A DNA stretch of 45,756 nt from Alishewanella tabrizica. GTDB lineage: Bacteria > Pseudomonadota > Gammaproteobacteria > Enterobacterales > Alteromonadaceae. The stretch is taken from positions 1 to 45,756 of the forward strand of contig NZ_BMYR01000016.1 of the NCBI RefSeq assembly GCF_014652375.1, in the 5' to 3' direction. The notes below the pieces were generated by a model. That model saw only the letters and a program-made list of their open reading frames with translations. It was not told where the DNA came from and searched no databases. The position numbers and the translations under genes are program-made. Of the stretch, positions 34,624 to 43,881 are shown in pieces. Position 1 is the stretch's first letter. The number at the start of each line of letters is the position of its first letter.

Positions 34624-37600
34624 TGTATTGTTTCTGCTATTTCCAAATAAATTGATAAATAATTTTTTTGTCGAGCTATTTTGATAATTCTAGTGTGAAA
34701 CAACATCCCTAAGTACTCAATTGCGAACGTGTTAATTTCGTAAATAATACTATTTAGCTTATCCACATCTTCAAAATTTAACCGTAGTTCAACTTTGCCT
34801 TGTTTTTTCGAAGTCAAAACATCAGAAACTTCTTGCTTCCAACTTGTGGAGAACTCGACAGACTTAACCTTGTCTACAAACAATCTACTTACAGCAAGTC
34901 TTTCAAAAACAGTTATGCCTCTCGCGAATCGGTTATAAAATTGTATAGAACCTTGCCTAATCGCACTGCCTTTCGGCCAAAGAAGTGCCAAAATTTTATC
35001 TTTTGCCTCATTGACCTCTCCATCAATTGCATTGTTTTTAGCAATCAGATAAGCCATAGCAACCAAGGGAATTTCTAACTGAAATTGCTTTTCTAATTTT
35101 TCCCATTGATTTAACCAATCTAAGAGATCTTTATCATTACTCGATGTACTCCCAGCTTTTAACAATCTTGTATGAAGTAGACTGTTAAAACTATGTGTTT
35201 GGGTCACTCCAAGCTTAGAAATAGCGGTTCTAAGTTCTCGTAAAGCCTCCAATCTATCGCGATAGCCTTGAGTTTGCCTAAGTCTATCTATTGCAGTTGC
35301 CAATTCTCTATTCTTTTGCAACTGAATCAATAACTGATGGATATCGTAGTTAACTTGTTCGTATTCTCCAATCTCAAAGCTTCTTGATAAATGATTTAAC
35401 ACACTAAGCGGGTCATTTACATACAACTCTTCAAAGCGGGAAACAACACCAACACCACCGGCTTCATTTTCTGTTAACCAAACTTTCAAATTATCTCCCG
35501 CCCACACAGGGTCGACATTAATATCAGATTCGCTAACATCCGGAAGAAGACTATGCAGCGTTGCAGATATCCCACCGCACAATGTATTTGCAAGTATATT
35601 TCTAAACCATGATATGAAGTGTTTTGTGGTTAATTTTTCTTCATATAAAAAACTAAGTAATGGCTTCAAAGCAACTAAGTTATTGTCATTTTGTAGAAAC
35701 TCAATAATATCCTTCTGCAAAACTTGTTCTTCTGCATTCTCACCATCTAAGTCTTTCATCTGAAAAACCTCCAATGGAATTGAACAAATTGCGCTCTTAA
35801 TATCGGGTTCTGAAATAGATTCAACAATAGACTTAATTGTTCTATTCTGTGAGCAAGCTAAATAATATATTGCTGTTGTGATGCAATCGAAAACCCAACC
35901 ACCTTGGAACTGGTTTTTAAACAATGATGATTCTTTGAATAATGCTTCAACATAAGTAGCCCGTAGGCTACTTATGAGAACAGGATCTTTTAGTAATTGA
36001 AGCAAGCACTCTTCAGTAAAATGAAAATCCCAGTAAACTCCATCAACAAAAAGTACAGTTCCTACACCAACCGGTGAACCGTCATTCTCCCAGTTAAAGT
36101 CAACCTTAGACGACTCACCTGTTTTAAATTTTATAGTAGCTTCAGATCCTGTTGTATATCGAGTTAACTCAATCGGGGTCATTTGGGCGTGGCAGAAAAA
36201 GCAGATGCTTTTCAGAAGTTCGTGCCAATCAGAACTCTGTGGAATATTCAATTTATGAGAATCAGAATCAAAATAAAAGTCTGACGCCCAATTTAAGAAA
36301 GCATTACTTTTATCTGTCATGTTTTTGCTTTCAACTCTCTTTGTATATAACTCTGTTGGCTTAAATATTTCGATACTACTTCTTGAGTCTAAAACAATCC
36401 GTTTAATTGGTTCTGCACTTTTTCCAAATGCGTCATAAACCTCAATCCCACACTTCATGTCTTTTTCTGGTATAGGCGAAAAACTGTCTGATACCAACCA
36501 ATCGCTTTCAGACTGGTTATTGATACTGTATCTTTTCGATACTCTACCAGGCGCAAATTCTTTCAAGCCTTGAAAAAAAGGCAATTCGTGCCACTCTTGT
36601 TTCCTGTCATCTTTTTTCCCTCTCAATATACAAATATTAAGGGAGGGTAAAGCCAATTCGCTAAATAATGTAGCAGGGAAAAACTCGGGCATAGGCGACC
36701 CGCTTTTGGTAACCCCCTTCCACTTGATTCCATCTATGGACCAATCTGTTTCAATTTTTTGTAGTAAATTTGGTATGAAGTCCATTCTTAGCGATCGAGG
36801 GCTTTGCCAAAATACCTGGTTGATATTTTCATCCGATAACCCTAATGCTGCCGTCAGGTATTTCTTCAACTCTTTTATGATTTGTTCATCACTGTTGAGA
36901 GCTTCAAGTTCATTTTTAAGATTGTTAAAATATAATTTACTGGTTTTACCTTCGGGATTCTTCAGGTTAGACCACAAGTGCGATTTACCCACTCTCCTAC
37001 TGAGCCAATCCAGTGTTGCCATACATGCTTGCATCTTTTGAATGTGGCTATTTTCGATGGGGAGTCTGCTAGATTTTATTTGAGGGTCAACCAACCCCTC
37101 ATACCGATGAAATGCAACTCTATCCCTACCATAGTCAGATAAAACCGTTACCATCCAGGGGCGCATTCCCCTAGATCTCCCGGCACGCCCCTTACGCTGA
37201 ACGTACGATGCCATTCCTCTAGGAGCTTTATGTTGAATAACAACTCCTACTTCAGGATCATTAAAACCAACCTCAAGTGATGCTGTTGCGATTGTAATTT
37301 CTGCGTCACGATCAACCCCAGCGTCTTGACTAGATGTTCGAGAAACTCTAGCTCTATCATGCTCATTCATTGCATGGCCAATGTATTCACAAATAGACCA
37401 ATCCTGACCTAGTGCATTCATTTGCTCATTTTGAACGTCATATTCTGGGTGTTTGCCGCTTCTTAGAAACGCCAGGGGAGTTTTTTTCGGTTTGAGGTTT
37501 TTGTAATAATGATCCCATCCTTCAGCATCCGCCATCATCTCGAACAATCGGTTATTTACATCCAAGTCATCAGTAAATACAAAAAGCTTACTTCCATAAG

Positions 37601-39029
37601 TACCTTTCGAAACAGAGTAATTTATAGTATCCATCATTCTCTGAAACAGCATAGTGGTCTGAATCGTAGTAGAAAGTAACGCAGTTTGAGATACGGGATC
37701 CCCTCGCACAGCCAACAAGTACTCTGCCCCTTCCTCTAACATTTCGGATTCTAACGGCTCAATAGCTTCAACCTGATAATCAGAAACACCGGTGAATGAG
37801 GCAAAAAACTTGGAAGCATTATTTAACGTAGCTGACAGCCCCACAAAGTGTGGTGAAGAATTCGTGTACTTCATCCATCGCTTAAGTAAATAAGACGTTT
37901 GCGCCCCTGTAGAACCTTCATAAGTATGCACTTCATCTAGAAGTACCAAAGGAATAGATTGATTTTTGCGCGCACCAAATAGATGGTTAGAGAAACTGTT
38001 TCCTAAATGCTGGTTTAGCATTTCAGTTGTCGTAAAAAGAATATCAGGCGCGGGAGACTCTCGTGTTAACGCTATTTCATCTCCTTCAATTCTTTCACCG
38101 CAAGACCCACAAGTTAACACTTCATTATCTGCGACAAAATCTTCGCCTTTCCACTTTAATACGCCGGAGCACTTACAACTCAACATGTTGTAAGAATGAT
38201 TTCCTTTCGCTAGTTCTGAGTCTTTTTTACTCCAAGTATCACCGAAAAACGTGCCAATTCTAATTTTTCGGGCGTTATGTCTCTGCAAGTAAGAGTCTAA
38301 CTTCCTAGCTTGGTGAAAGGTTTCCTGAAATTGGTCTTTGAGCAACTCTTTCCTAGGATAAATTGCTAAGATTCTAACTTTAATCTCTTGGTTTTGAGTG
38401 AGTTCAACAGCCAGATTAGCTAAGGCAGGCAAGTAAAATGAGAGTGTTTTACCACTACCAGTTCCTGCACACACTATAGTTGCAGAAGCAACATTACTTT
38501 TTTTAGTCAGTTTATTAAGAATTCTTGTTGTCGCTCTTTTTTGAAATCCAGAGAGCTTAAACTCTTGGTTATCCCCAAGCATAGAAAAGAGCGCTTCTCT
38601 GTAATTACTGCCTAACTGGTTCGATTTACATACTTCTTCAACAACTAAATTAGGTTCTATATCCCTTTGTGGATATTTTCGCGCTCTGCGTATAAATCTG
38701 AAATCTGAGACAAGAGTCTTAGTATTCTTTAGACTTTGCCCGTGAAACCACTGTCGCAACTTTTTAGAAAGATAAACCGACTGAGCCATTCGACTTCGGT
38801 AAGCATCGGGGAAGAAAATATCAGCGATAGAAAAGATTAAACATCTCTTCATTAATTCTCTAAATATATCTTGAGCATTTTGGGAGGTTTGAGACTGTAT
38901 AATTTCAATTATCTCACCTTTTGTATGGCGAACCTCCGTATCCCCCCACGCCAACAGCTTAAACTCTCTCTGCTCAATAACGTCTAGGCAGCTATCCAAA
39001 CAATGCCGAAGTTCATTTTCATGTATCAT
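34620..39029 (-). CDS. dpdJ: DpdJ, DEAD/DEAH-box helicase
   Basis: 1469-residue SF2 helicase. Motif I AGTGSGKTLSFYLPAL, motif II LLDEVHTYEGSTGAQ (DEVH), motif III GLSATLNN, and in the second RecA lobe ATASLEVGFNDPEVG and YVQRKGRAGRSRG (motif VI). A zinc-ribbon insert (CKCSGVLKW, then TCGSCG) lies between motifs I and II. The C-terminal half (~700 residues) has no recognised domain. It is a required restriction-side gene in dpd islands. It is separated from dpdI by 18 bases with AGGAAAG as ribosome-binding site, and overlaps dpdK by 4. Confidence 0.9.
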   Translation of the reverse strand: MIHENELRHCLDSCLDVIEQREFKLLAWGDTEVRHTKGEIIEIIQSQTSQNAQDIFRELMKRCLIFSIADIFFPDAYRSRMAQSVYLSKKLRQWFHGQSLKNTKTLVSDFRFIRRARKYPQRDIEPNLVVEEVCKSNQLGSNYREALFSMLGDNQEFKLSGFQKRATTRILNKLTKKSNVASATIVCAGTGSGKTLSFYLPALANLAVELTQNQEIKVRILAIYPRKELLKDQFQETFHQARKLDSYLQRHNARKIRIGTFFGDTWSKKDSELAKGNHSYNMLSCKCSGVLKWKGEDFVADNEVLTCGSCGERIEGDEIALTRESPAPDILFTTTEMLNQHLGNSFSNHLFGARKNQSIPLVLLDEVHTYEGSTGAQTSYLLKRWMKYTNSSPHFVGLSATLNNASKFFASFTGVSDYQVEAIEPLESEMLEEGAEYLLAVRGDPVSQTALLSTTIQTTMLFQRMMDTINYSVSKGTYGSKLFVFTDDLDVNNRLFEMMADAEGWDHYYKNLKPKKTPLAFLRSGKHPEYDVQNEQMNALGQDWSICEYIGHAMNEHDRARVSRTSSQDAGVDRDAEITIATASLEVGFNDPEVGVVIQHKAPRGMASYVQRKGRAGRSRGMRPWMVTVLSDYGRDRVAFHRYEGLVDPQIKSSRLPIENSHIQKMQACMATLDWLSRRVGKSHLWSNLKNPEGKTSKLYFNNLKNELEALNSDEQIIKELKKYLTAALGLSDENINQVFWQSPRSLRMDFIPNLLQKIETDWSIDGIKWKGVTKSGSPMPEFFPATLFSELALPSLNICILRGKKDDRKQEWHELPFFQGLKEFAPGRVSKRYSINNQSESDWLVSDSFSPIPEKDMKCGIEVYDAFGKSAEPIKRIVLDSRSSIEIFKPTELYTKRVESKNMTDKSNAFLNWASDFYFDSDSHKLNIPQSSDWHELLKSICFFCHAQMTPIELTRYTTGSEATIKFKTGESSKVDFNWENDGSPVGVGTVLFVDGVYWDFHFTEECLLQLLKDPVLISSLRATYVEALFKESSLFKNQFQGGWVFDCITTAIYYLACSQNRTIKSIVESISEPDIKSAICSIPLEVFQMKDLDGENAEEQVLQKDIIEFLQNDNNLVALKPLLSFLYEEKLTTKHFISWFRNILANTLCGGISATLHSLLPDVSESDINVDPVWAGDNLKVWLTENEAGGVGVVSRFEELYVNDPLSVLNHLSRSFEIGEYEQVNYDIHQLLIQLQKNRELATAIDRLRQTQGYRDRLEALRELRTAISKLGVTQTHSFNSLLHTRLLKAGSTSSNDKDLLDWLNQWEKLEKQFQLEIPLVAMAYLIAKNNAIDGEVNEAKDKILALLWPKGSAIRQGSIQFYNRFARGITVFERLAVSRLFVDKVKSVEFSTSWKQEVSDVLTSKKQGKVELRLNFEDVDKLNSIIYEINTFAIEYLGMLFHTRIIKIARQKNYLSIYLEIAETIQ

Positions 39030-39047
39030 AAACGACTACTTTCCTAA

Positions 39048-39848
39048 TTATTTTCTTTCTACCTTGAAATTCGTTAGTTTACTGTTGGATTTAAGCCAAT
39101 CTAGGACTTGAGGGGTCAGCAAATCTAAAGTCGCAGTTTCAAATGGAGAGTTTACTGCCTTAAAAAATCTTGCAACATCTTTGGGAAAATCAGAAAGATC
39201 AAATTGTGCTTTCAAGTTCTCCAAAGAGTCGCGTAACTCCTGAATTCGGATTGCACAATCCTTTGTAACAGTTCTATTTCGCTTCAACGCTTCTAAAGTA
39301 GAAATTTCTCTATTAAATTTTTCATAGTTATCTTTTTGAGTTGGGTTGTATTTCTGGCTTTCTAAGACCTGTTCTTCAATAAAAACTCTTTTATCTATCA
39401 ATGCTAACCACTTTTGCCAACAGTCTTCATTGGCCGCTTTTATTTTTTCTGATAGTCCTTTCAACATATCTCGGGCATGAATATACGAATCCTTTTGTTG
39501 CACCTTATAATTTTCGTCTCTCCAAGCGCGCTCAAACTCATCAAACTTTGTTATAGCACTACTAATTAGTTCTGCCGCCTCCCGATTGAAAACAATAGTA
39601 CTAATGCCATTTCGATATATACAATCATCAGAGAAAACGGTGCTGTAGTCTGGCGTTTCCTCTAATTTTCTGTTTACGTAGTTCAAAGCTTGCAAAAATT
39701 CAAACTGCGTTTTGAACTTGTCACTTACAGAACGCAACTCATTGTAAATAATCTCATTACCTTCAATAATCACTTCATTCTGTTGGGAACTATCTGCCAA
39801 CATGATTTCTGATTTAAAAGTAGCAACTCTTTCCTTCAAACTATTCAT
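39048..39848 (-). CDS. dpdI: DpdI, coiled-coil protein
   Basis: 266 residues, rich in Glu, Lys and Leu, with long helices (for example LKGLSEKIKAANEDCWQKWL and SLENLKAQFDLSDF), suggesting a coiled-coil adaptor. No enzymatic motif. The start overlaps the dpdH stop by 4 bases (ATGA). Named by position between dpdH and dpdJ in published dpd islands; sequence identity to DpdI could not be tested here. Confidence 0.6.
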   Translation of the reverse strand: MNSLKERVATFKSEIMLADSSQQNEVIIEGNEIIYNELRSVSDKFKTQFEFLQALNYVNRKLEETPDYSTVFSDDCIYRNGISTIVFNREAAELISSAITKFDEFERAWRDENYKVQQKDSYIHARDMLKGLSEKIKAANEDCWQKWLALIDKRVFIEEQVLESQKYNPTQKDNYEKFNREISTLEALKRNRTVTKDCAIRIQELRDSLENLKAQFDLSDFPKDVARFFKAVNSPFETATLDLLTPQVLDWLKSNSKLTNFKVERK

Positions 39849-42800
39849 TTACTATCTGACTCCATAAACGAGGTTAAGTCCGAAAGTGTTTGGCTTAAAT
39901 TAGCGTTTGTATTTTTGATGCTTTGGTTAAGTGAATTTAACTGATTTGCACCCACAGTTTTATTGACCAGTTGTATTTTCGGCAATGCTAACTTTTCAAA
40001 GGCTTCCCAATGGGAAAGAACTTTTGACAATAGAGTGATGAGTTTCCCATCAAGGTTGGCAAGAATCTCCATCTCTTTTTGCTCATCTTCAACGGTTATT
40101 AGCTTGATGGCATTTTTAACATCAATCCAACTTAAAGTTTCTAGCAATATTTTGATATCTTGATCGGCCGTTTTTCGCTTCAGGATTTCATCTGGATACA
40201 ATCCCAAATCTTGAATAGATTTGTACACTTCTCTTATATCCTCAAGTAATTTTTGAAATTCCTCTCTATTCTCACAATCGCCAATAAACATTTTTATTTT
40301 AAGGAGGTTTGGCTTTATTTCATCGATTGCCGCTTTCTTAAGTCGCCGCAATGCTGGATCAAGCTTCTCCTCGCCATTTTTTCTGGCTTCTTTGATTGCC
40401 GCCTTTAATATGTCTGAGTCGATAGCAACATTGTCAATAAGAACAAGACTTGACCAAACCATTTGCGTATCGTCCCATTGGTCTAACAAAGCTGTCCTTA
40501 ATTGTTCGAAAACAGAGTTTAGCGGTTCTTTTAGAATCGATTTGATGTGCACACTTTTCATGAAAAGCGTGTTTTCAAGGCTACCTTGCTCTTTTAGTCC
40601 CAAACCATTTAGCAACATCAACTGCTTATCCACTGAGCGTACTAAATATTTCTTACGTAATGCTTTGAGAGCAACCTTTAAAGCATGGGGAACCCATTTT
40701 TCAGCGAAACTTTTATAATAAGCAAAATCTTCATATCCTTTTTCATAATTCCAACCCGTAGATGGATTATCTTTGTTAGTTCTGTGATAGCGAATTATCG
40801 CCAGTGCAGTCCGTTGTAGTACATTCGAAGACTTTTCATCATAGAAATCGTGCTCTGAGCAAAACTCAACCAACGATAATGCATTGTTATTATTTGAGTT
40901 TGGTAACTTAATTAAAAAGTGTGGTTCTGACTTAAGAATTGCTTCAAAGGCTGTTCTTGTTTTTTTCCCAGATTCAAAGACTTTACTATTTTTAAACCCA
41001 ACCCATTCTGAAAGTTGTGATTCTTCAATCATTGTATAAAGTTGGCTTCTGAAATCCTTCGCCAACTTAGAATCAATAGGTGCCTCATTGTTGAACCACC
41101 TCCCAAGTTGCTCCTCAATAAAATCAGACTTACTCGGAATAGAAATCGGGGCGGTCTCAACCGGTTTCGGTGTTGCTATCACAGCAGGGCTTGGTGTAGG
41201 GATATGAATTTCACTACCTAAGTAGGGAGCGAGTTCTGATAAATTGAATGAAATAGCAACTTCTTTGGGTAAAACTGATCTCAAAGCTTCCATGCTAGAT
41301 TTATCTGACCAGATTGAACAAAGTGTTATAGCTTGTTGCGGAGTCGCAAGACCCAAATTGCTCAATTCAGCTAGAAGTGTTGGTTTGCGCTCTTTAAGTT
41401 CAACATTCTTAGGAAATATACCCGCTTCATAATCGTTTCGTTGATATCTTAAAATATTAAGTAAAATATCATTCAACACATCTCGTGGATTAAAGATTAA
41501 CGAACCGGAATCGTTGGAACAATACCATTTCGCAAGATTTACTATGGCCTCTTTATTAAACGGAAAAAGTGGGATATGTAAAGAAGATTTACCAAATGCT
41601 TCCAAACACAAGCTATCACTCTCATCCAGTTCGTCATTCCATATAGGAATATTATCATCCCAATCTTCAAGGCTAATGACATCCTGTAATTGGGATTTCC
41701 CATAGCGGGCCGCATTTAAATACCGACTGCAAAAGTCGACTATTTTAGTAGGGATCTCTTCTTGGCTGTCCTGATTATTTTTGATTTGCCACTCAAATCT
41801 TGCTCTCGTCCTAATAGTGTTTTGTCTTCTTGTATAACCGCTGTAGCCACTTGTAACAGCGAGTACTGATTTCAGAGTGCATAATTCATCTTTAGGTTCC
41901 TCTAACAGGCAATCTATCAATACATCTTCGATAGCCGAAATTGCAGCGAGATCCTCAACTAAAATAACAAGCGTTTGATTACGTGCTTTTAGGTGCTTTC
42001 TTATTTCTTTAAATAGATCCTGAAAGTTGCCACTACCAAATTGAAATAACTGTTGGAAAGCGGTTTGTGAGGCTCGGCCAACCCCCTCATTTATTACTTC
42101 TAATGCCTTTTTACTTTGCTCGGGGTTACTGTCTAATCTAAGTGCACTTAAAGCTTTACGACCGGGTAAAGATAAATTATCTATTTCAATCTCTTCAATT
42201 ATCGAGTCGAAATCTTTCTGTGACAAAGCAAATTCTTTTTGGCGCAACTCTTCCTCTGTTGCCCCTTTTATCCACCTAGTTGCTATATTGTAAATATAAC
42301 TATCATCACTAATTAGTCTCAATTTAAATTCAATATCGTCAACTAAATTAGGGAGTTGTTTAGCAAACTGTATCCTCTCTATTACTTCTCGGGCTCCAGC
42401 AGAACCAGGTTGGCAGTTATCCAAAAGTTGAACACTCTCTTCACCAATATCCTGAATGCCATGTTTTAAGTGGGTACCAAAAAGATCAGCTATTTTTCTA
42501 GCGACTAGAGTATTTCCGACTTCGTCTACCTGCTTTCGAGCGCTTTCAAAAACATCTCCTTCCAAACCGTTAAGAAGTAGGTGAAGAGTCTGTCTTAAAC
42601 TTGCATTCTTCGGGATTCGCACTATCTGCCAGTTTTCTTCCTGAACTATTTTCTCATTTTTAAGCTTCGCATGTAGCCACCTTATAAGGTGTGATTTGCC
42701 TAACCCAGCATCAGCAACGATAGGAATGGGCCTATCAATTCTTAAAAAATGATCTAGAAGGTCCTTTTCGGTAGCCTCTTCTTCAGGTTTATTGCTACTA

Positions 42801-42922
42801 AATTTAGTCAGCTGCATCGGTTCATGAACAGCCAGCAATGTCTCATCTGAGAGTTCTTCAGCTTCAGTTTTGATACAATCAATTACGTTCTGTACAGATG
42901 GCCAGTATCTATCTAAACTCAT
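39845..42922 (-). CDS. dpdH: DpdH, P-loop ATPase
   Basis: 1025 residues. An N-terminal P-loop ATPase with Walker A VADAGLGKSHLIRWL (Lys at about 76) and Walker B VILVEDLAAI further on, resembling STAND/AAA-type switch ATPases. The C-terminal ~500 residues are helical. It probably senses or powers restriction. It overlaps dpdG and dpdI by 4 bases each, so the restriction genes are translated as a chain. Confidence 0.78.
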   Translation of the reverse strand: MSLDRYWPSVQNVIDCIKTEAEELSDETLLAVHEPMQLTKFSSNKPEEEATEKDLLDHFLRIDRPIPIVADAGLGKSHLIRWLHAKLKNEKIVQEENWQIVRIPKNASLRQTLHLLLNGLEGDVFESARKQVDEVGNTLVARKIADLFGTHLKHGIQDIGEESVQLLDNCQPGSAGAREVIERIQFAKQLPNLVDDIEFKLRLISDDSYIYNIATRWIKGATEEELRQKEFALSQKDFDSIIEEIEIDNLSLPGRKALSALRLDSNPEQSKKALEVINEGVGRASQTAFQQLFQFGSGNFQDLFKEIRKHLKARNQTLVILVEDLAAISAIEDVLIDCLLEEPKDELCTLKSVLAVTSGYSGYTRRQNTIRTRARFEWQIKNNQDSQEEIPTKIVDFCSRYLNAARYGKSQLQDVISLEDWDDNIPIWNDELDESDSLCLEAFGKSSLHIPLFPFNKEAIVNLAKWYCSNDSGSLIFNPRDVLNDILLNILRYQRNDYEAGIFPKNVELKERKPTLLAELSNLGLATPQQAITLCSIWSDKSSMEALRSVLPKEVAISFNLSELAPYLGSEIHIPTPSPAVIATPKPVETAPISIPSKSDFIEEQLGRWFNNEAPIDSKLAKDFRSQLYTMIEESQLSEWVGFKNSKVFESGKKTRTAFEAILKSEPHFLIKLPNSNNNNALSLVEFCSEHDFYDEKSSNVLQRTALAIIRYHRTNKDNPSTGWNYEKGYEDFAYYKSFAEKWVPHALKVALKALRKKYLVRSVDKQLMLLNGLGLKEQGSLENTLFMKSVHIKSILKEPLNSVFEQLRTALLDQWDDTQMVWSSLVLIDNVAIDSDILKAAIKEARKNGEEKLDPALRRLKKAAIDEIKPNLLKIKMFIGDCENREEFQKLLEDIREVYKSIQDLGLYPDEILKRKTADQDIKILLETLSWIDVKNAIKLITVEDEQKEMEILANLDGKLITLLSKVLSHWEAFEKLALPKIQLVNKTVGANQLNSLNQSIKNTNANLSQTLSDLTSFMESDSK

Positions 42923-43881
42923 TTTTCTACCCCAAATCTAATGTGACTAACTGGCCTTTTTTTGTTTCCAGGTAGGTTCAACTGCATTGTTTTTTCAGCA
43001 TCCGATTTAGGCACAAGAAAAATAAGCCCCTCAATATTAAGTCGGTACAAAGCCTGAGAAAGACTTGCCGATAGTTCGTGCTCAGGCAAAGATTTCCAAT
43101 CTTTTACCTTAGAGCGAATAAGTTCCTCGATGGTGCAGCGATACGCTCCACCATCAATTACGGGAAGTATTCCCCTTAGTTGAATTAAAAATTCTTCTAC
43201 TGGCATCTCACTAGCAGCATCTGAATTTTTTAATATTTTGATAACCGCAGGTCTAATTAAGCGAGTTGGATCAACCACAAGCGTATCTTTGGTTACTTGT
43301 TCTAGAAAACCTAAAAGAAGACCATAGTTGGCAAAAGTAGCAGTCTCGGAACTGTTAATAGTAAGGCGAGTATCGTTTCCAGATCTTGGTGGTAGATACT
43401 TTCCAACGATGGTTTCGATTTCTGTAGACTTAAAAAAATTACCACCTGCAAATGTAAATGAGTCCAGACACAAAAAAAGTGCCATGCCTCGAAGCAGTGG
43501 TTCTATTCCAGTTCCATCGACGATATCAAGCTTCTCTTTAAATAAAGTTTGAGTAATTCTTTCTCCAAGGTTGTCATCACATGAAAACTCTGACCAAGCC
43601 TTGATCCCTTCTTCATTTTGCTGCCATAAACCAGTTTCCTTCCAAAAAAATAAAGTTTCTCTCAGCTTTTTTTCGGGGTTAGTGCTTCTCTTAAACTCTC
43701 CCTGAGCATCACACTCCTCATCGATAAAAAGATAATCTGGCATGTTCGATGACAAAATAGCGGTCAATGGTAAATGTTCTTCGCTTTTATTTTTTTTGGA
43801 AAAATGTCGGTTAACCAAACGGTCAATGAAATGTAGTGAAGGTATATGGCTGCCTGGATTCGCATTGTTTATTACTGACAT
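42919..43881 (-). CDS. dpdG: DpdG, unknown restriction-side protein
   Basis: 320 residues, no catalytic motif recognised. A basic N-terminal segment (DRLVNRHFSKKNK) and helical, winged-helix-like C-terminal third. It is co-translated with dpdF (1-base overlap) and dpdH (4-base overlap). The assignment is by position between the RecQ-like and ATPase genes of the dpd order, so the identity is likely but the function is open. Confidence 0.65.
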   Translation of the reverse strand: MSVINNANPGSHIPSLHFIDRLVNRHFSKKNKSEEHLPLTAILSSNMPDYLFIDEECDAQGEFKRSTNPEKKLRETLFFWKETGLWQQNEEGIKAWSEFSCDDNLGERITQTLFKEKLDIVDGTGIEPLLRGMALFLCLDSFTFAGGNFFKSTEIETIVGKYLPPRSGNDTRLTINSSETATFANYGLLLGFLEQVTKDTLVVDPTRLIRPAVIKILKNSDAASEMPVEEFLIQLRGILPVIDGGAYRCTIEELIRSKVKDWKSLPEHELSASLSQALYRLNIEGLIFLVPKSDAEKTMQLNLPGNKKRPVSHIRFGVEK